In this document: positions 45,801 to 60,800 of the stretch, piece by piece
Position numbering within the stretch: the first letter of the stretch is position 1
Layout of the letters: each line of letters starts with the position of its first letter
Assembly: GCA_030248195.1 (NCBI GenBank)
Contig: JASAND010026128.1
Span: 31,377-95,376, forward strand
DNA length: 64,000 bases
Origin: Trissonchulus latispiculum
Lineage: Eukaryota > Nematoda > Enoplea > Enoplida > Ironidae
Direction: 5' to 3'
Notes under the pieces: model-generated
Database searches by the model: none
What the model was told of the DNA's origin: nothing
What the model saw: only the letters and a program-made list of their open reading frames with translations
Made by a program: the position numbers and the translations under genes

Positions 45801-48800
45801 GCGAGGTTGTCGATCATAGATCAAAGCTAACAGGGATAGCGTTGGTTCATACAAGGGATCGTGCTCCGGCACCAAACAAAGATTCCTGAAAAAAGAAAAA
45901 CAGCATAGAAACGAAAAGTAATAAAAACACAATATCGGTACATAAAACAAATTGCTAAACCAAGAATATATATATGTTACGTACAAAACCCGAAATCGTA
46001 CAAAACTAGTTTTGTATGGGTCGTTTTGTACAAAACTAGAATTGTATGGCCTCCGTCGTACAATTCTAGTTTTGTATGGTCTCCCTCGTACAATTCTAGT
46101 TTTGTATGGCTCTGACCGTACAATTCCAGTTTTGGACGTACAAAACTGTTTCAAAGATTTGACAGATATATACTTCACTTCCTTTCAGTATTTTTATAGT
46201 CTGTCTGTGTGTACTTATATTTTAATTTTTAATTTTCCAAATTTTTCAATCGATTACTATAGCTAGAAAGCAGTAATCGGGGCAACTAAAAAAACGTCCC
46301 TGGGTATATTTCTGCAGAACACATCCGTTGAGTAGCAGCCCTCCAGCTTGCATGGTGAATGCTCCTCAATCTTTAGAAAAATTGGTCGTGTTTTTGAAAA
46401 ACTAAATTTTTTATGATAGCAGCCTATGCCAAACAGTGGCCCATGGGCGTTTCTTCAGAATCGGCAATTTCAGATTTGATTTTTGTAATCCAAAAAACCG
46501 CCCACCCCCCGAAAAAACGCCCATGGGCTATATTTTGGAAACCGTCTTATAATTACAGCTTTGCCAATTTTCCATAAATTCGATAAATTTCTACGGACAA
46601 GCTGCTCGGCACGTGTCAGTTCCTCATAATATGTCTATCCAAAGAACCTAAGATTGACAGTAAGCCTTAAAATAGCTCAAACAGTGACAGCTTAAACAGC
46701 TTCCTTTATTCACGAACTTGTAATTTTCTAAGTCATGAAAGTGAGCATTGAGAAATCCAAAAAAGCGCCCACCCCCCGAAAAAACGCCCATGGGCGTTTT
46801 ATTGGGTGGGCCACTGTTTGGCATAATACGGTACGGCATAGCTATTGGAAGACGATCATGCCTCGGATAATTTGCCCCTATGAGACCTTCAGATCGACGC
46901 CCTTAGTTTGATTTTACGGCTTGCATAGTTCAAAAAATGATGGATTATTTGATTTCTGCAAAAATGACAAGTTTTCGACGCCAAAACAGGAAAATCGGCT
47001 ATATTTCACGGTAGAGAAAAGCTAGAACGTTGCTTCAAAAAGCAAAAATATGAAGCTCAACGGGATGTTTCGATTGAATATAGTCCTAACTGTATATACA
47101 TATAGCTTCTGCCAAACGTTCAGAAATTGGGAAAAACCACCCTGCCCGGAAATCTCGAATTTTTGAATCGGGATTGCGCGGAGGGTGTTAAGACGCTAAA
47201 AGAACGTATTTCGGAAAGTTTCGTCAAATTTCATCTTGATTTAGGTTTTCTTCTTCATCACTAATTGTTCTCAATTAGTTAGCTCACATTTCGTTGAATA
47301 CAGTATGTGATCAAACTCAAAAGAAAAAATAAATTTTAAAAATTAAAATATAAGTACACACAGACAGACTATAAAAATACTGAAAGGAAGTGAAGTATAT
47401 ATCTGTCAAATCTTTGAAACAGTTTTGTACGTCCAAAACTAGAATTGTACGGTCAGAGCCATACAAAACTAGAATTGTACGAGGGAGACCATACAAGCTA
47501 GAATTGTACGACGGAGGCCATACAATTCTAGTTTTGTACAAAATGACCCATACAAAACTAGTTTTGTACGATTTCGGGTTTTGTACGTAACATATATATC
47601 CGAAAAAATGTACAATTGTTTCAGCTTACCGAAATAAAACGTTCAGGGGGCGGGTCAGGGTCTCATCCAAAGCGCTAAACAAAAAATAACCCAAAATTAA
47701 CAAGCAGAAAAACACATAATTTTTCATTTTCACTAATAGATTCTGGGTACTCTGCGCCACTCCAGTTGTGAATTTATATACAGTTAGAATACCGAAACAA
47801 GTACGCATCAGATTGCATCGTAAAGTTAATTTTCAACTTCGATTTCAAGCTTTATATAGATACATGAAGAAACATTTCAAAGGCACGGGCTCCCGCAGGA
47901 GAAACTACTTCCGTAGTATCACAACTGGAAGGAAAGGCCACCACTAAAAAGCAAGGTAGCAAGAATATACCTGGTATCGCTTGGATCCGCCGGGAATATC
48001 ACTTCAGTAAAATAGCTGGCACCGAAGAATTCTACCAAAGCATCCGCCAAAAGTGCAGCCTGCGCTTCGTCATACTTTTCCTAAACCATATGTCTGGATT
48101 AAATCAGTCAGAAATTATCAAATTTTGAAAAGAAACACAACAAATGTTTGACTAGATATCCTATTCATTTCTGCATTCATCCTGTTCACTGTTTCTTAGA
48201 TGCAATAAAAAGCTTCCGCCAATCAAAAACTAAACACAAAATTAATTATCATTTCTCCATTACGTTTTCTAAGCCTTGACGATTGGGCCGCATCAAAAGT
48301 GCATAGTATAAGAGAGTGTCAGTAGACACACTCTATGTTATGAGAGCAAAACCTGAGCCCTGTTCGCTAACGCCCCCCCCCTCCGCAAATACGATCCTGG
48401 AGAACCCCGCAGGTCAATACCTGGTAGAAACGGGGGTACGTTCACTCGCTCTATGCTTGTGTGTTAAAGTTGGAATCACAAGCTGTGCGTGTATGGATTT
48501 GGTACCTGATACAAACTTCAAAACACAAGCATAGCGGACAAAATATCTTTGAAATGATGGGTTTAATTTGCTGTTTAAGCGGGAGCTACGAATTTCACTA
48601 AAAGTTTGATGTTGGAAAAGCTAGCTAGTCCTTTGTTTTGAAATAATTCCACGTAGCGTAGGAGGGGCTGCGGAGGGAGGATGTAGGAGGAGTGTCCTGC
48701 GGAGCCTTCGCAAGTGGTTTTGTCGGTCCGAAACTCGGCATATGACACGCATACAAACTTCGCTGTACCCTGAACGCTATGTACAAGGTATACAGTAACC

Positions 48801-51800
48801 AAATTTTGCCGAGATAGGCCTGACATTTAGTGCTTTCATCCCGCGTAAAATAACCCTCATAATCAAATGAGCATAAATCTTTTCCAATTAATGCTCCAAG
48901 TATAAGTATCAAATTACTCCAACGTGCAGAATCCTCTGAAACTTTCCAAATTACAAGTCAGTGACCAGGATATTTTACAATTTCAGAAATTCCGCTCCGC
49001 CCCCTCCCCCCCCGAAATTCCCCAGGATTTTGGGCTTCCCCTTTAATGAGGTCTACATTGTTGCCAAAAGTGGGAAATGTTCAAAAATTTTCCGAATTCG
49101 CCGGAAATTTTTTCGTAAATATGGCTATTTTTAGCTTAAATCCAGATATTTCTGAAAACTTTCTACCTGCAAAATACACCAAAAATCGCAATTTTTGTCT
49201 CATTTTTGCAAAAATTCCCTCTTCCGGGCCTGGGTGGGGGCCCGGGGGAAAATCCCTAAAATACCCTGAGTGACTGTATCAAGATGTGCAGGAAGTTAGA
49301 TCACTAAGCCTCGCTATATAGCGTTCAGAAATGCAAGATTGTTTTCTCTAAGTACGGGTAAAGTCCGCTCCAAAAAGCTATAAGACAGCTGTAAGCGCAT
49401 ACTGATCGAAGGAAGCGTCATATCGAAAAACAGATTTCATATTCAGATTCAGCAGGTTGAAGAACCTATATAAGCACTTTTCTGCAAAATCGAAGACAAA
49501 ATTTTTTGACCCGATTTCTACTAAACTTAGCTACTTTTTCAGGCCTACAGCCCTACAAATAAAGGTTATTTCCACACTTTAACAAGGGTGGGGGTATGGG
49601 GGGTACGGAACCCCTCAAAAATTGGAGGTTGGTACACTAAAATCAGAGCCAAGGGACATGGGACAGTGCCAGGAAAGGCAGGTCAAACTGTAAACTAATG
49701 GAAAATTTAGCCAAAAATAGCTACATTTTTTAAATTTTCAAAAAATTTCCAAAAAATCGCTAAAAAACTGACTATTTTGCTCTACAATGGCTGTAAAATA
49801 GCTAATTTTGCGCTAAATTCGCTCAAAATTTGCAAAAAATGCACTTTTTCTAGTAGTTTCTGCTGGGACCCTCCCCCCAAATATGAGATACGGTACAAGG
49901 GCAGGTAAAGTTTGGGCTGAAACAGGTACAGGACCCCTCGGGAATTGGTACCCTTGTTAATGTATGGTTATTTCTTAAAAAAGTGATCCAGCACATTCAT
50001 AAAACAGGAAAAACAAAAACCCTCGAAGCATAGCCACAGTTTGCACAAACTAGGGCCTACATAATTATTGACAAAAGATGGGGTAGGATAGGGGTTGCCA
50101 ATATAATTAGATCAAAATTGCGACCGGTCGTCTCGCAACTTTGACCTGTTATTGCTGAATAAGGAAGCAACGCTCGATAGCCGGAATATTTTAAATATTA
50201 GTACTATAGTCTAGCAAACTTAAACTGGACCAAAAGAGTGAATTTTGTGGAGAGTTTATTATTCAAGTTAAGTATGACAATGTATATATTTTCTGAAAGC
50301 TCAAAAATCAGAGATTTCAAAAATTCTAAAAAATATTCAAATTTTCAAATTTGAAATTTCATAAATTTTGAATGGGGAAGAAAATAAGGAAATAGGGTGG
50401 TATAAATGGGGGGGGGGGGGGATAGGTTGGGGGGGGGGCAAAGGGAGATCCAGAAAATAGAAATCAACATGGGCTGTGAGCTGAATCAAGTCAAGCCACT
50501 GTGCTACATTATGCATCTCATCATTATACACAAGCATGCAAAATTGCAGCTTTGGATCTTTACGCATGCGCAAGATAAGCTAATTTAAACGAACTTCAAA
50601 GGAACCGACACGGCGGCACTTTTAAAGTTCGTATAAATTAGCTATCTTACGAATGCGCAATGAGCCGAAGTTGCAATTCTTCGTGCTTGTGTATAATGAT
50701 GAGATGCATAATGTAGCACAGTGGCTTGACTTGATTCAGCTCACAGCTTTCGCTAGCCTGGATTAAACACTCCAAAAGTGCCCAAACAGCCATTTTTGGG
50801 GTTTAAGAGGGATAACTTTCACAGACAGCATTTTTGAGCGATGACCCAATTATAACTTTTACTCAGCGTGATGAAGCTTTCAAATGAGCCCAAGTTTGAG
50901 CGATCGAGCAACATTTATTTTTCGGGATATGGGCCCGCTGGAACCACATGCCGCCCCAAATACGCTTAATTGATACATATTCGCGTTCTCCTGAACGAGA
51001 CCTTTCATTTGATACCAAACTCGACTATTTTTCCTTTATTTTTTCTTTTCCCACAGTTTTCAAAATTTATGAAATTTCAAATTTGAAAATTTGAAAATTT
51101 TATAGAATTTTTGAAATCTCTGATTCCTGAGCTTTCAGAAAATATATACATTGTCATACTTAACTTGAATAATAAACTCTCCACAAAATTCACTCATTTG
51201 GTCCAGTTTAAGTTTGCTAGACATAGTAACAGCTAATTTTCTCAGCAAAATGTTTCAGAATTGTTAAAACCGTTAATCTACCAGAGCTGAAAAAAGCCTT
51301 TTAAAAACCAAATAACTAAATCTTCATACCAAAATTTGCATGTACTTTGGCAACCTGCCAAAAACGGTGTGTGTATGAGTATGAGATATATTGTTGCCCA
51401 CCCTAAACTTTTTTACTTGATGTTGGCAAGCGTTAAGCAATAAAGTAGTTCTCTCTCAAGTTCTCGTAGCCACCCCCATTGCGTCTAATAAAACACAACT
51501 ACTCAGTTGGTTCTATGCGCGCCTGTTGCGAGGTTCAGCATGCAAGTATAGCGCCTAGGTTTGTTTGAATTGATGGGTCCAATATTTTGTAGAGGGTCAG
51601 CCGTTAGCGAATATTGCATAGATTTTGCTCTGAGTGTGCCTAGTGGCATACTCTTACATTATGCACTCTTTGTAGCATTAACCAATCCCAAACCTTAAGC
51701 CTGCATCAAGAGAAGTTTTACTTTTGCAGGTACACTTTGCACACACTTGTTCCTGCAGTCCTATCAGCAGTTTCTGTATGACATCTCCCTGGTTATAGTT

Positions 51801-54800
51801 TCCCTCAGCCTTTTTCAATTCGCCAAGAATAGTCTTAAAGACAGGCAACAGTTCCTGAGCCGGTGAGTGACGCCTCAGAGCTCCAGTCTTATGAGAGCGA
51901 CGATCAGGGTCACTGGCTTTCCCACTGTCACCATTTGTTAGACCAGCCATGGAATAACCTGAAACAAAACATAACGCTTTTAAATAGGTCAAAAATAAAC
52001 TTTTCAAGAAAATTTTAATAACAACTAACGAATAATAATAAGACTAAAAGACAAAAGATGGAAATCAATTTGCAGAAAAAACAAGAACAGCCATCGCTAC
52101 ATAACATCTGTCTTCTGGCAAGTTACAGAAGAAATTGTCTAGTTACTGAGAATTAAGTTTACTAAGTTTTAAGAAACGCACATTCCACACGTAGTATCTA
52201 CAAGTAGCTACCTTTCTCCGTAATCTCTGCAATCTCATCATCAATTTCTTGGGCAATATTTCGCTGCGACAAGACGACTAGTTCATCGTCTTCGTGGGGC
52301 AGTTCCAGGATTTCCGGTTCTAGGATTGAGGGCTTGGTGGGAAGTGACGGCGGTTTGGTTTCCGCCAGCAAGTCCAGCGGCGAAACAGCAGACGAAGAGG
52401 CGCCATAGAGCCGGGTGGGATCCTTTCCTGGTTGAGAGGATTTGCCGTTGGACCCGCCGTTGGACACTGCTGAGGGGGGAATAATGGGAGGGATTGGAGG
52501 ATAGTGGGATGAGGACTGAGAGAGGGCGGAAAATTCCGGAAACAGTTCGGCCAGATGTTCACGAATATCGCGATCCAGACGGGCACTTTCAAAGACCAAG
52601 GATAGAGAGCTAAACAGTAACACTACGGAGTCAACAGACTGGCGCCAGGTGCGTTTGCGGTTTTCTAGACGGAAAAGAGTGGGCATGGTAAAGTGAGGGA
52701 GGAATTCTCCTCACTAATGGAGGAGGGACCCCACAAATGCTGGACTTGCCTACTGGGGGCGATTGCCCCTTCCCCACTTTTCGCCACATTTCATCCCTTT
52801 CCCAATCGACATTTAATGTACATATTTAGACATTTAAGGAACAACACATACATGACAAACCAAAAAGTGTCAACCCCCCCCTCCAATGTTCCTGCTAATT
52901 CGATCGAAGTAACGTTACCCAAAAAACAGAAGCTGTTTCCAGCTTTTCTTCTAACTTAAACTGAAGCAGTTAAAAATGGTTTGTTGCAGTTCAGAAAATG
53001 TTATTTAGTTGAACAACAAATTTCAACATGCAAAAGGTCATCAAAATCGGTTTGAACAGTAAACTATCGGTGTCAGAAGCATGATTCATTTTAAATAGCT
53101 GAAAATCCCGACATTGCAGCAATAATTCCAGAAGTTAAATCTCAAATTTGAATTAAATTCAATTTAAATTTAAACGGCACCTGATTACACGTTTCTCTGC
53201 AATGGACGCAAAGGATGTGGCAACTCCAGCCCTCATCTGGTCACGCAGGCCAGGAATATTGCCTCCAAATTCCTCAATGGTCTAAACCAAAGCAAAACAG
53301 ATAGCTAACAGAGGTAAAATTAGTTATATAATATAAACCGGAGAAAATTTTCTAACACTCTCTGAAGCACAGATCTTGAGCCAGGAATATTTGTGAGCTC
53401 CGTTTTGAAAATGATGGAACACAACTAGAACATGACACGGCAGCGCATGACTTTCATTTCTTTACTACGCATATGCGTACTATTATTGACTTTTGATTTT
53501 TGAATTTTTGAAAACACGAAGATTTTTGTTAATCACTATTAGTCACTATTTTTTCTTCAAACGCACGTTAGTGAAGGAAAACACCTAGTCTGCAAAACAA
53601 ACACTTTAAGGTGCATTCATAGTTGCGAACGCATTGAGACGGGCGTAGATGCCCGAGCGAAGGGCAGCCATCTGTAGAATCAGCTGGTCAATTCTTGGAT
53701 CAGATAGCATGGCCTTAGATCAGTCTCAACTCGCTAAGACTAGTGCTGGGTTATCTGTGACTACATCTGGGTTCCGAAGATCAGCTCATATGGCTCTGAC
53801 CGTGCTCCAGGAATATGAAGAAGACCAGCGTCGACGCCTCAGATTGTAACATGCCGTTTTAACCGTTTGAAGGTAATTATAACACATGTCAGGGTATTTT
53901 TTAGGGATTTTTTTCGGGGAGGGGGGCTTCCCGGGGGGCTCCCCCCCGGGCCCGGGGGGGGGGGGATTTTTTTGCAAAAATGAGCCAAAAAATGGTATTT
54001 TTTGGCGAATTTTACATGGTGAAACGCAAAAAGTTCTCAAAAATGCCAGGATTTAAGCTAAAAATGGCTATTTTTACGAAAAAATCTCCGGCGAAGCCGG
54101 AAAATTTTTGAAAATTTGCCTATTTTTGGGCCTCCAAAAAATCCCGGGAGGGGGCGATTTCGGGGAGGTCAGGCATTTTCGAGGGGGGGGAAGGTCAATT
54201 TCGGGGGAAAATACCCTGTATGTATTCATAGTCACAAACGTATGCAGACGCATGGTTTTTTTTGTGTTTTTTACTGTGTTTTCGCACACTTTTTCTTAGA
54301 AAAACACACTTTTTCTTAGAAAAACACACTTAAAAACACACCGAAATTTTGAGATTCAGAAGCAAAATTTTACTAATTTCTTTAACAGTTTTGAACTACA
54401 GAAGACCGTTTCTTGAAAAAATTTTGCGCCTGCGGCGCGCTTGTCTTTTCATTCATTTTTTCAAAGCTTTGGCGTCCTACCTCTGTGCTTGTGTCCTTTT
54501 TCTTTAATGTAATCCTCTAGTATATGTATAAGTATATATATACGTACATACTTATTATTATATTATTTACCACATTATTTACTTTAAGCTGCATTAAATC
54601 TCTAGCACCGTTTCAAAAGAAAATATGGTTTACAAAATCAAAAGGTTCAATTGTTTCCATTGTGGTTTTTTACCGATTTTTAAAGAATTTTCAGCTTCTG
54701 GGAGGCGGAGCCCCCCAGACCCCCCGTTGCAAATACGCTTTTCTTCCTTTTTTTCGATGATATTGCGCTCATTTCGTCCAAATCGACCATACACGTCAGT

Positions 54801-57800
54801 ATCTATTGACTTTTATCGCTAGAACGACAAAAACCAACTAGGAATAGGCTATATGTAGTAAAAATAGTCGTAAACGCATTTAAAACGCGAAAAATCAATT
54901 TTTAGAAAAAACACATTTTCTTAGAAAAACACACTTTTTCTTAGAAAAACACACTGAAAAGCACGGGTCCGAATTTGAAAAAAAAACCCTGTGCAGACGC
55001 ATTATTATCTCAACGTTTCGACACGCGACTGCTTGCGACAGGGACTATGAATGCAGCATAACATAGAACATAGAATCACGTACACGGCACAAAAAGTCTA
55101 ACAAGACGGCAGCAATACGCCCGTAGTCCAACCGCAGAGAATTCAGTATTATCAAAATCGCTGGCTCTAAAACAAGAAAAGTAACTTAAATAATGCAGAA
55201 ATTAAAAAATCGAAAGCTACATAAAATTTTTAGTAACAAATAAAAGAAAGACTATGAATATGAGGCCCTTATGAAATATTCGGCGGACGGTCAAACCCTG
55301 GGGTCAGTTTTATAAAACTTAAACGTTGCTTTTGCTAAAAAAGCTGTTTTTTCAAAAATACGGAAAAAATCGTTTTCAAAAGTATGCTTAAGAAAAATCG
55401 CTTCCACAAGGGGTACACAAATTTACTTCCACAAGGTCACTGAAATTTGACCTCCGTTCAGGTTTGGGTGGACCCGCCCTTGACCGATTTCTAAGAAAGG
55501 TAAGGTAAAAGTAGAATTTTAAAAGTTTTTGCGAATAAGTCCTTTCCAGGAACCACCTAGAGCACTGCAGTATATATCATTCATTTAGCCTTATGCAACA
55601 AATTTTAGTAACTTTTGACAAAAACGGAAACATATTAACTAAAACTGGACTAGGTAAATATCTGGAACAAAACAGCTAAAGTCTGACCAAAAAATGTAGG
55701 GAGCGAAATTCATTTGTTTATACTGAATTACCGATACATTTTTGGTGCAGCAATGTATATATCTTCTGAACCGTCATGGCATGAACTTTCTTTTGGTTGA
55801 AAAAGAAATTTGAAAAAATTAAAATTCATCAAAAGAAGTCGATTTTTAAGTTTTGAAAGATCAGTAGATGCCAGGAACTAGCCGTTTGGTGGAAAATTAG
55901 CCCATGTCCCAAACATATTGTATCCCAAATATAAGCTAATTTCGTCAAGAATTGCGATAGTTATTCAATTTTTCGATTTTCAAAATCCTTTGATCTTTGC
56001 CGCTTTTCCAACTTTGACTGGCTATTACTCGCGACTCACTCAATGGAAAAATTTTTCAATTGGATTTTCAGGACCGCTTATGTGTCAGCTTTCATGTGAT
56101 TTATGTGGTTTTTCAAAATTTGAAAATCGATTTTTTCGAAAAATACCACTTTTTGACCCAAAATTTCGGCAATGCGAATCCAGCAAAAGTGAGTAAAAAT
56201 AGCATAATCATAAAGTTTAATCTGAGCTGAATCCAACGATATAAAGTTTTCGTAGCCACGACTCATATTGCGCCCGCAATGAATTTTTAAACAATTTCCC
56301 TATTTCAGCTGATTTCTGACAAGTTGTGCTATGTCGCATTGACTTGCCGCAACCAGTGTAAACTAGCCAAAAACCAGCTAAAAAGGGAAATTGTTTAAAA
56401 ATTCGTTGCGGGGGCAATATAAGTCGTAGCTACGAAAACATTATATCCTTGCATTCAGCTCAGATTAAGCTTTATGAGTAAGCTATTTTTACTCACTTTC
56501 GCTGGATTCGCATTGTCGAAATTTTGGGTCAAAAAGTGGTATTTTTCGAAAAAATAGATTTTCAAATTTTGAAAAACCGCATAAATCACATGAAAGCTGA
56601 CACGTAAGCGGTTCTGGAAATCCAATTGAAAAATTCTTCCATTGAGTGAGTCGCGAGTAATAGCCAGTCAAAGTTGGAAAGCGGCAAAGATCAAAGGATT
56701 TTGAAAATCGAAAAAATTGAATAACTATATATCGCAATTCTTAACGAAAATTGCTTATATTCGGGATTCAATATGTTTGGGACGAGGGCTAATTTTCCAC
56801 TGAACGGCTGGTTTCTGGCATCTACCGATCTATCAAAACCTAAAAAATCGCTTCTTTTGATGAATTATAATTTTTTCAAATTTCTTTTTCAACCAAAGGA
56901 AAGTACATGCCATGACGGTTCAGAAAATATATACATTGCTGCAGCAAAAATGTACCGGTAATTCAGTATAAACAAAACAATTTCACTCCCTACATGTTTT
57001 GGTCACTTTAATTCGTTTTCTTCACCATTTGTGCCATTTGGTTCGATCTCCACCTCAGGCCCGAATTTTTCGGGTCTGCGGTGCTGTAGTGACCACTTTC
57101 TTTCTTTCGTCTATTATCTTGTATCTTTCTACAGCCATCGTGCACCACTTGTCAGCTTGAGCTCGTCTCGCGGGGTGTGTGTCTTTGGCAGGGCTATATG
57201 CCCATTCAAAAACGTGTCACTACAGTTTGGGAACGAATTCAAACTTAAGCTTGGTTCGATTGTGCCTGGGTGGCTCAATCGGTAGAGCGTCGGTCTAGTT
57301 AACCAAAGGTTGTGGGTTCGATCCCCCCTCAGGCCCGAATTTTTCGGGTCTGTGGTGCTGTAGTGACCACTTTCTTTCTTTCGTCTATTATCTTGTATCT
57401 TCCCCAGTTTAGTCCAGTTTTTTTCTTTCTTTCCGACAGCCAGAATGACATCGAATTGTTTAGGTGCAAGAAATGAACGAATTTTAACGAATTTCAGCTT
57501 TAAACGTATATATTTCTACACAGTAAATAACAAAGGATTATTTATTAAAATTTCGAAAAGTTTTCAAAAACTTTGATTTTTATCACCGATTTTCAAACAT
57601 TTCCCAACTATCGGGAGTTATTCTCTCGATTTTTTTTCTGAAGGGAGGGACGAAAAATTGACAAAAACCCGTTTTTTTCGGTGCCAATCCGTGCCATCTA
57701 TGTAAACAAAGCTGGTTTTCATATGTACCGATGTTCATGATGCTTTCCTTTTCTTTATCATAGAAGAACCAATCAAAGAACAGGGCCAAGCGACAACTTA

Positions 57801-60800
57801 CAGCATGTAATGGCCCCTAGAACAAGACAAACAGAAATCAACAGAATAACTTAAACAACAGACAAACAACAGTTAACAAAAAAGGACAATGAGGGTATGC
57901 TAATTAGCTTATTTATTCAACCATTCGCATTCTTATAATAAAATTTTTATTTTTAATTCCAATACCAACTTAAACTATATTGAAAAGACTCTTTAAAGTA
58001 GAGACAGAGCTAAGGTAAAATGTAAAGTATAAATCGGTTATATTATTATGATCCTCCCATATTGAACTATTAATAACCTTACAATATTATAATTTATTTA
58101 GAGGACGCTTTTTGAATCAAATCAAAGCAAAAAGAAATGAAAAGAAACGGAAATAAAACAATATTGCAAGTGCAATACTGTAGCAAGTTTTAAGGGAGAG
58201 ATACATTTTTGTAGGTTTGGATAATTTTACCATGAGAAACGAAAATCAAAATAGTGGAAACGTTGAGATAACACATATGTACGTAGTATTTACGTTAAGT
58301 ATTTACCAGTATTGTGTATTACCAAGTGCAAATAGAAACATCTCGCTTTAAATCGAATTAAAAAGATGAGATGTACATGCCTAGAAGCACAGTCACAAAG
58401 TTTTCCTGTCTATCAAAATGTAAACGTCAAAAGAGAATGTCAAAACTATAATAAAAAGCAAATTAGTAGAGAAAATTTTAGCAAAATTTAATATGAAAAA
58501 CATAGTAGTCAACAATTTTAGGCTATGATAGCCACATAATTATGACAGGTGTGATGGTTTCCCGCATAGTTATGACACACCATGAAGGTGTAATAACTAT
58601 GAACAAGAGGGTAAACACGCAAGGTAAGGTTTAACACAAATCATCCAAACTCCAACTTAATGCAGTTACCAACCTGCACACCGGCTAGCAGCCAGCCAAC
58701 AAGGTTCCAACGAGGAGTAACCTCCGAGGCCAGTAGCTCATTGGACGGATGAATTACCATACAGATATATCGAATAATATCGGCTCTCACAGACTGCGAT
58801 TCAGGACTCTGCAGAAACTGAAAAATTGCAAAAGAATTCAACAACATCAATGATATACATGTTAATGATATTACACAAAGACTATACACCACTTTTGTAT
58901 GACAAGAAGGTGCAGGATTATGTAACATGAGCGAAGATAAAAGCAATCTGTGCAAAGACGTAAAAGCAGCAGACCTGACTTTGAATCCAGTCAAGATATC
59001 GCTTCTTATTGCTGACTTTAACCTAAAAGTAGACAACATACGTATTAAGGTGCAATGCAAATAAGTACAGCAAAAATGATACTTTGAGTGTAGCAAATAA
59101 CGGATAGAGCTCAATCGACTGGCGGATCCAGGATTTCGTGACGAGGGCAGCGGCTCCCCAAAGGCGAAATTTTTCTACCGGAAGTTCTGGGGGGGCAGAG
59201 CCTGAGGGCAAGAAATATTAGATTTCCTGCCTGTTCTATTTTCTCCAACCACCAAATTGTGACGGATAAGAGGAGCGATCGGCCGCTATCCATTGGATGC
59301 ACAGCAACCAACGCAAACTGGTGGAGACAAAACCCAAGTGCAAATACGGGAAAATTCAGAATGAAATTAAAAACGAACCGTATTCAATAACCAGAAGATC
59401 TTCTTCTCCAGATCTGGTGAAACACGACTGATCACAAATCGTTTGGCAGTTCGAGTACTCAACAGACTAAAGATGCCTAAATATAAAACAGTTGTCTGAC
59501 AGTAAGCGAAGTTATCTATAGTAACTAAATCACGCAATTTCTATCAACGAGACACTTTTTACACCTATCCAATACATACTTCCAGCACCCGCGGAAATAA
59601 TTTTTCCTCAATTTTTCGGCTTTCTAACAACCACTCTGTTTCAGAACCAGTTACTTTGTTTTTGAAATCTTAAAGTTCACTTTTAGGTGGATGTTTCTTG
59701 CTACTGCCCTGCTATGTAGTTGTAACTAAATTATCTGCTCCTTACATTCTTCCTTAGAATCTGGGGATGCGGCAAAATTTCCCTCTCTAACAAGTAAAAT
59801 CCCTAGACTACCCAAAGATATTATTAATCTGTCTACCAAAAGAGATAAAAGACGCTACAATTGGCGAGCCCTGTCAACTTTTTGAGAATTTACCTGTGAA
59901 GCCATTCGCCAAATTAGCCGGGTTGTAGATCAAATCCTGCCATATAGGCTCAAATTCACTGATCCTACCAACTCCAATCAACAGTCGAATCAAATCCCGT
60001 CCAATCCCCATACAATCATCAAACTACAAAAGCAAGATAAAATCTGTTTTGCAGCTTGTAAACTGACTCTACAAAATAGGCAATCCTTTTCACAGTGACA
60101 ATGGCTCAGCAATGATTTAATGTCAAGTCAGCTATCTATAAACCAATAACAAGATGTAGAACGGAACGTATTCAATATATTGAATAATTGTGCATAATAA
60201 ATTGACTCAGCTGTTCCACTAATTTACCAAAATGTACATAGTAAAGTAAGTCTACGGCATAATATTTAATCATTATAATAGCCATGTTACACAAAAGACT
60301 AAACATACACGCTCTCGCAGCAGCGTAATACACAGTGTAACTTCTTTATCCCGCAGTGTACTGAATTCTGGACCAAAATGGTCAGCAATGAGTCTCAGAA
60401 AATGATAAACTATGAAACTGATCAGGCCACATGGCGGTCCGTTGTACAGCCAATTTCTAAATAATTACCACAAAAATTAAGTATATAACCACAAAATAAT
60501 TTATGAATAAATTAGGCTGAAAGAAATAGTCCCAAATTTTCTACATAATTCCTGGTTTATAGTTTACAGTAAGCATAATAAGCTTTAGCTTACAAGCTTT
60601 ACTTCAACCTTACGGTGTATATAACTTTCGCAGCTTCATGCTTCATCCTATGCCTATAGAATAAAGGGAAACTTTTGACTTTCTCACTGCTTTTAATGTA
60701 ACTGCGCACTTCACTTTTCACAAATAAGCTACCATCTAATTCCACCTAAAGGAAAGCTTACTTATTTTCAATAAAGATATCAACCATCTTATCAGCTAGC

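Larger units (their letters stand above)
48299..51667. mobile_element. 3.4-kb TIR element filling an INTS3 intron
   Basis: Imperfect inverted ends of about 65-75 bases: AGTGCATAGTATAAGAGAG on the left and, reversed, AGTGCATAATGTAAGAGTA on the right, then ACACTC, GAGCAAAA and TTCGCTAACG on both. No coding frame is recognisable and no clear target duplication is seen. Two other repeats are nested inside (48,966-49,268 and 50,211-51,220), plus a G-run repeat near 49,580-49,930. Confidence 0.65.

Noticed and set aside
57264..57334. Functional tRNA gene
   Set aside because: Mismatches in anticodon and T stems and the attached repeated tail show it is a SINE head.
59100..59340. Gene fragment in the minus ORFs near 59.1-59.3 kb
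   Set aside because: The sequence carries GGCGGATCCAGGATTT-like and G-run phrases typical of decayed repeats, and lies between two in-phase INTS3 exons.
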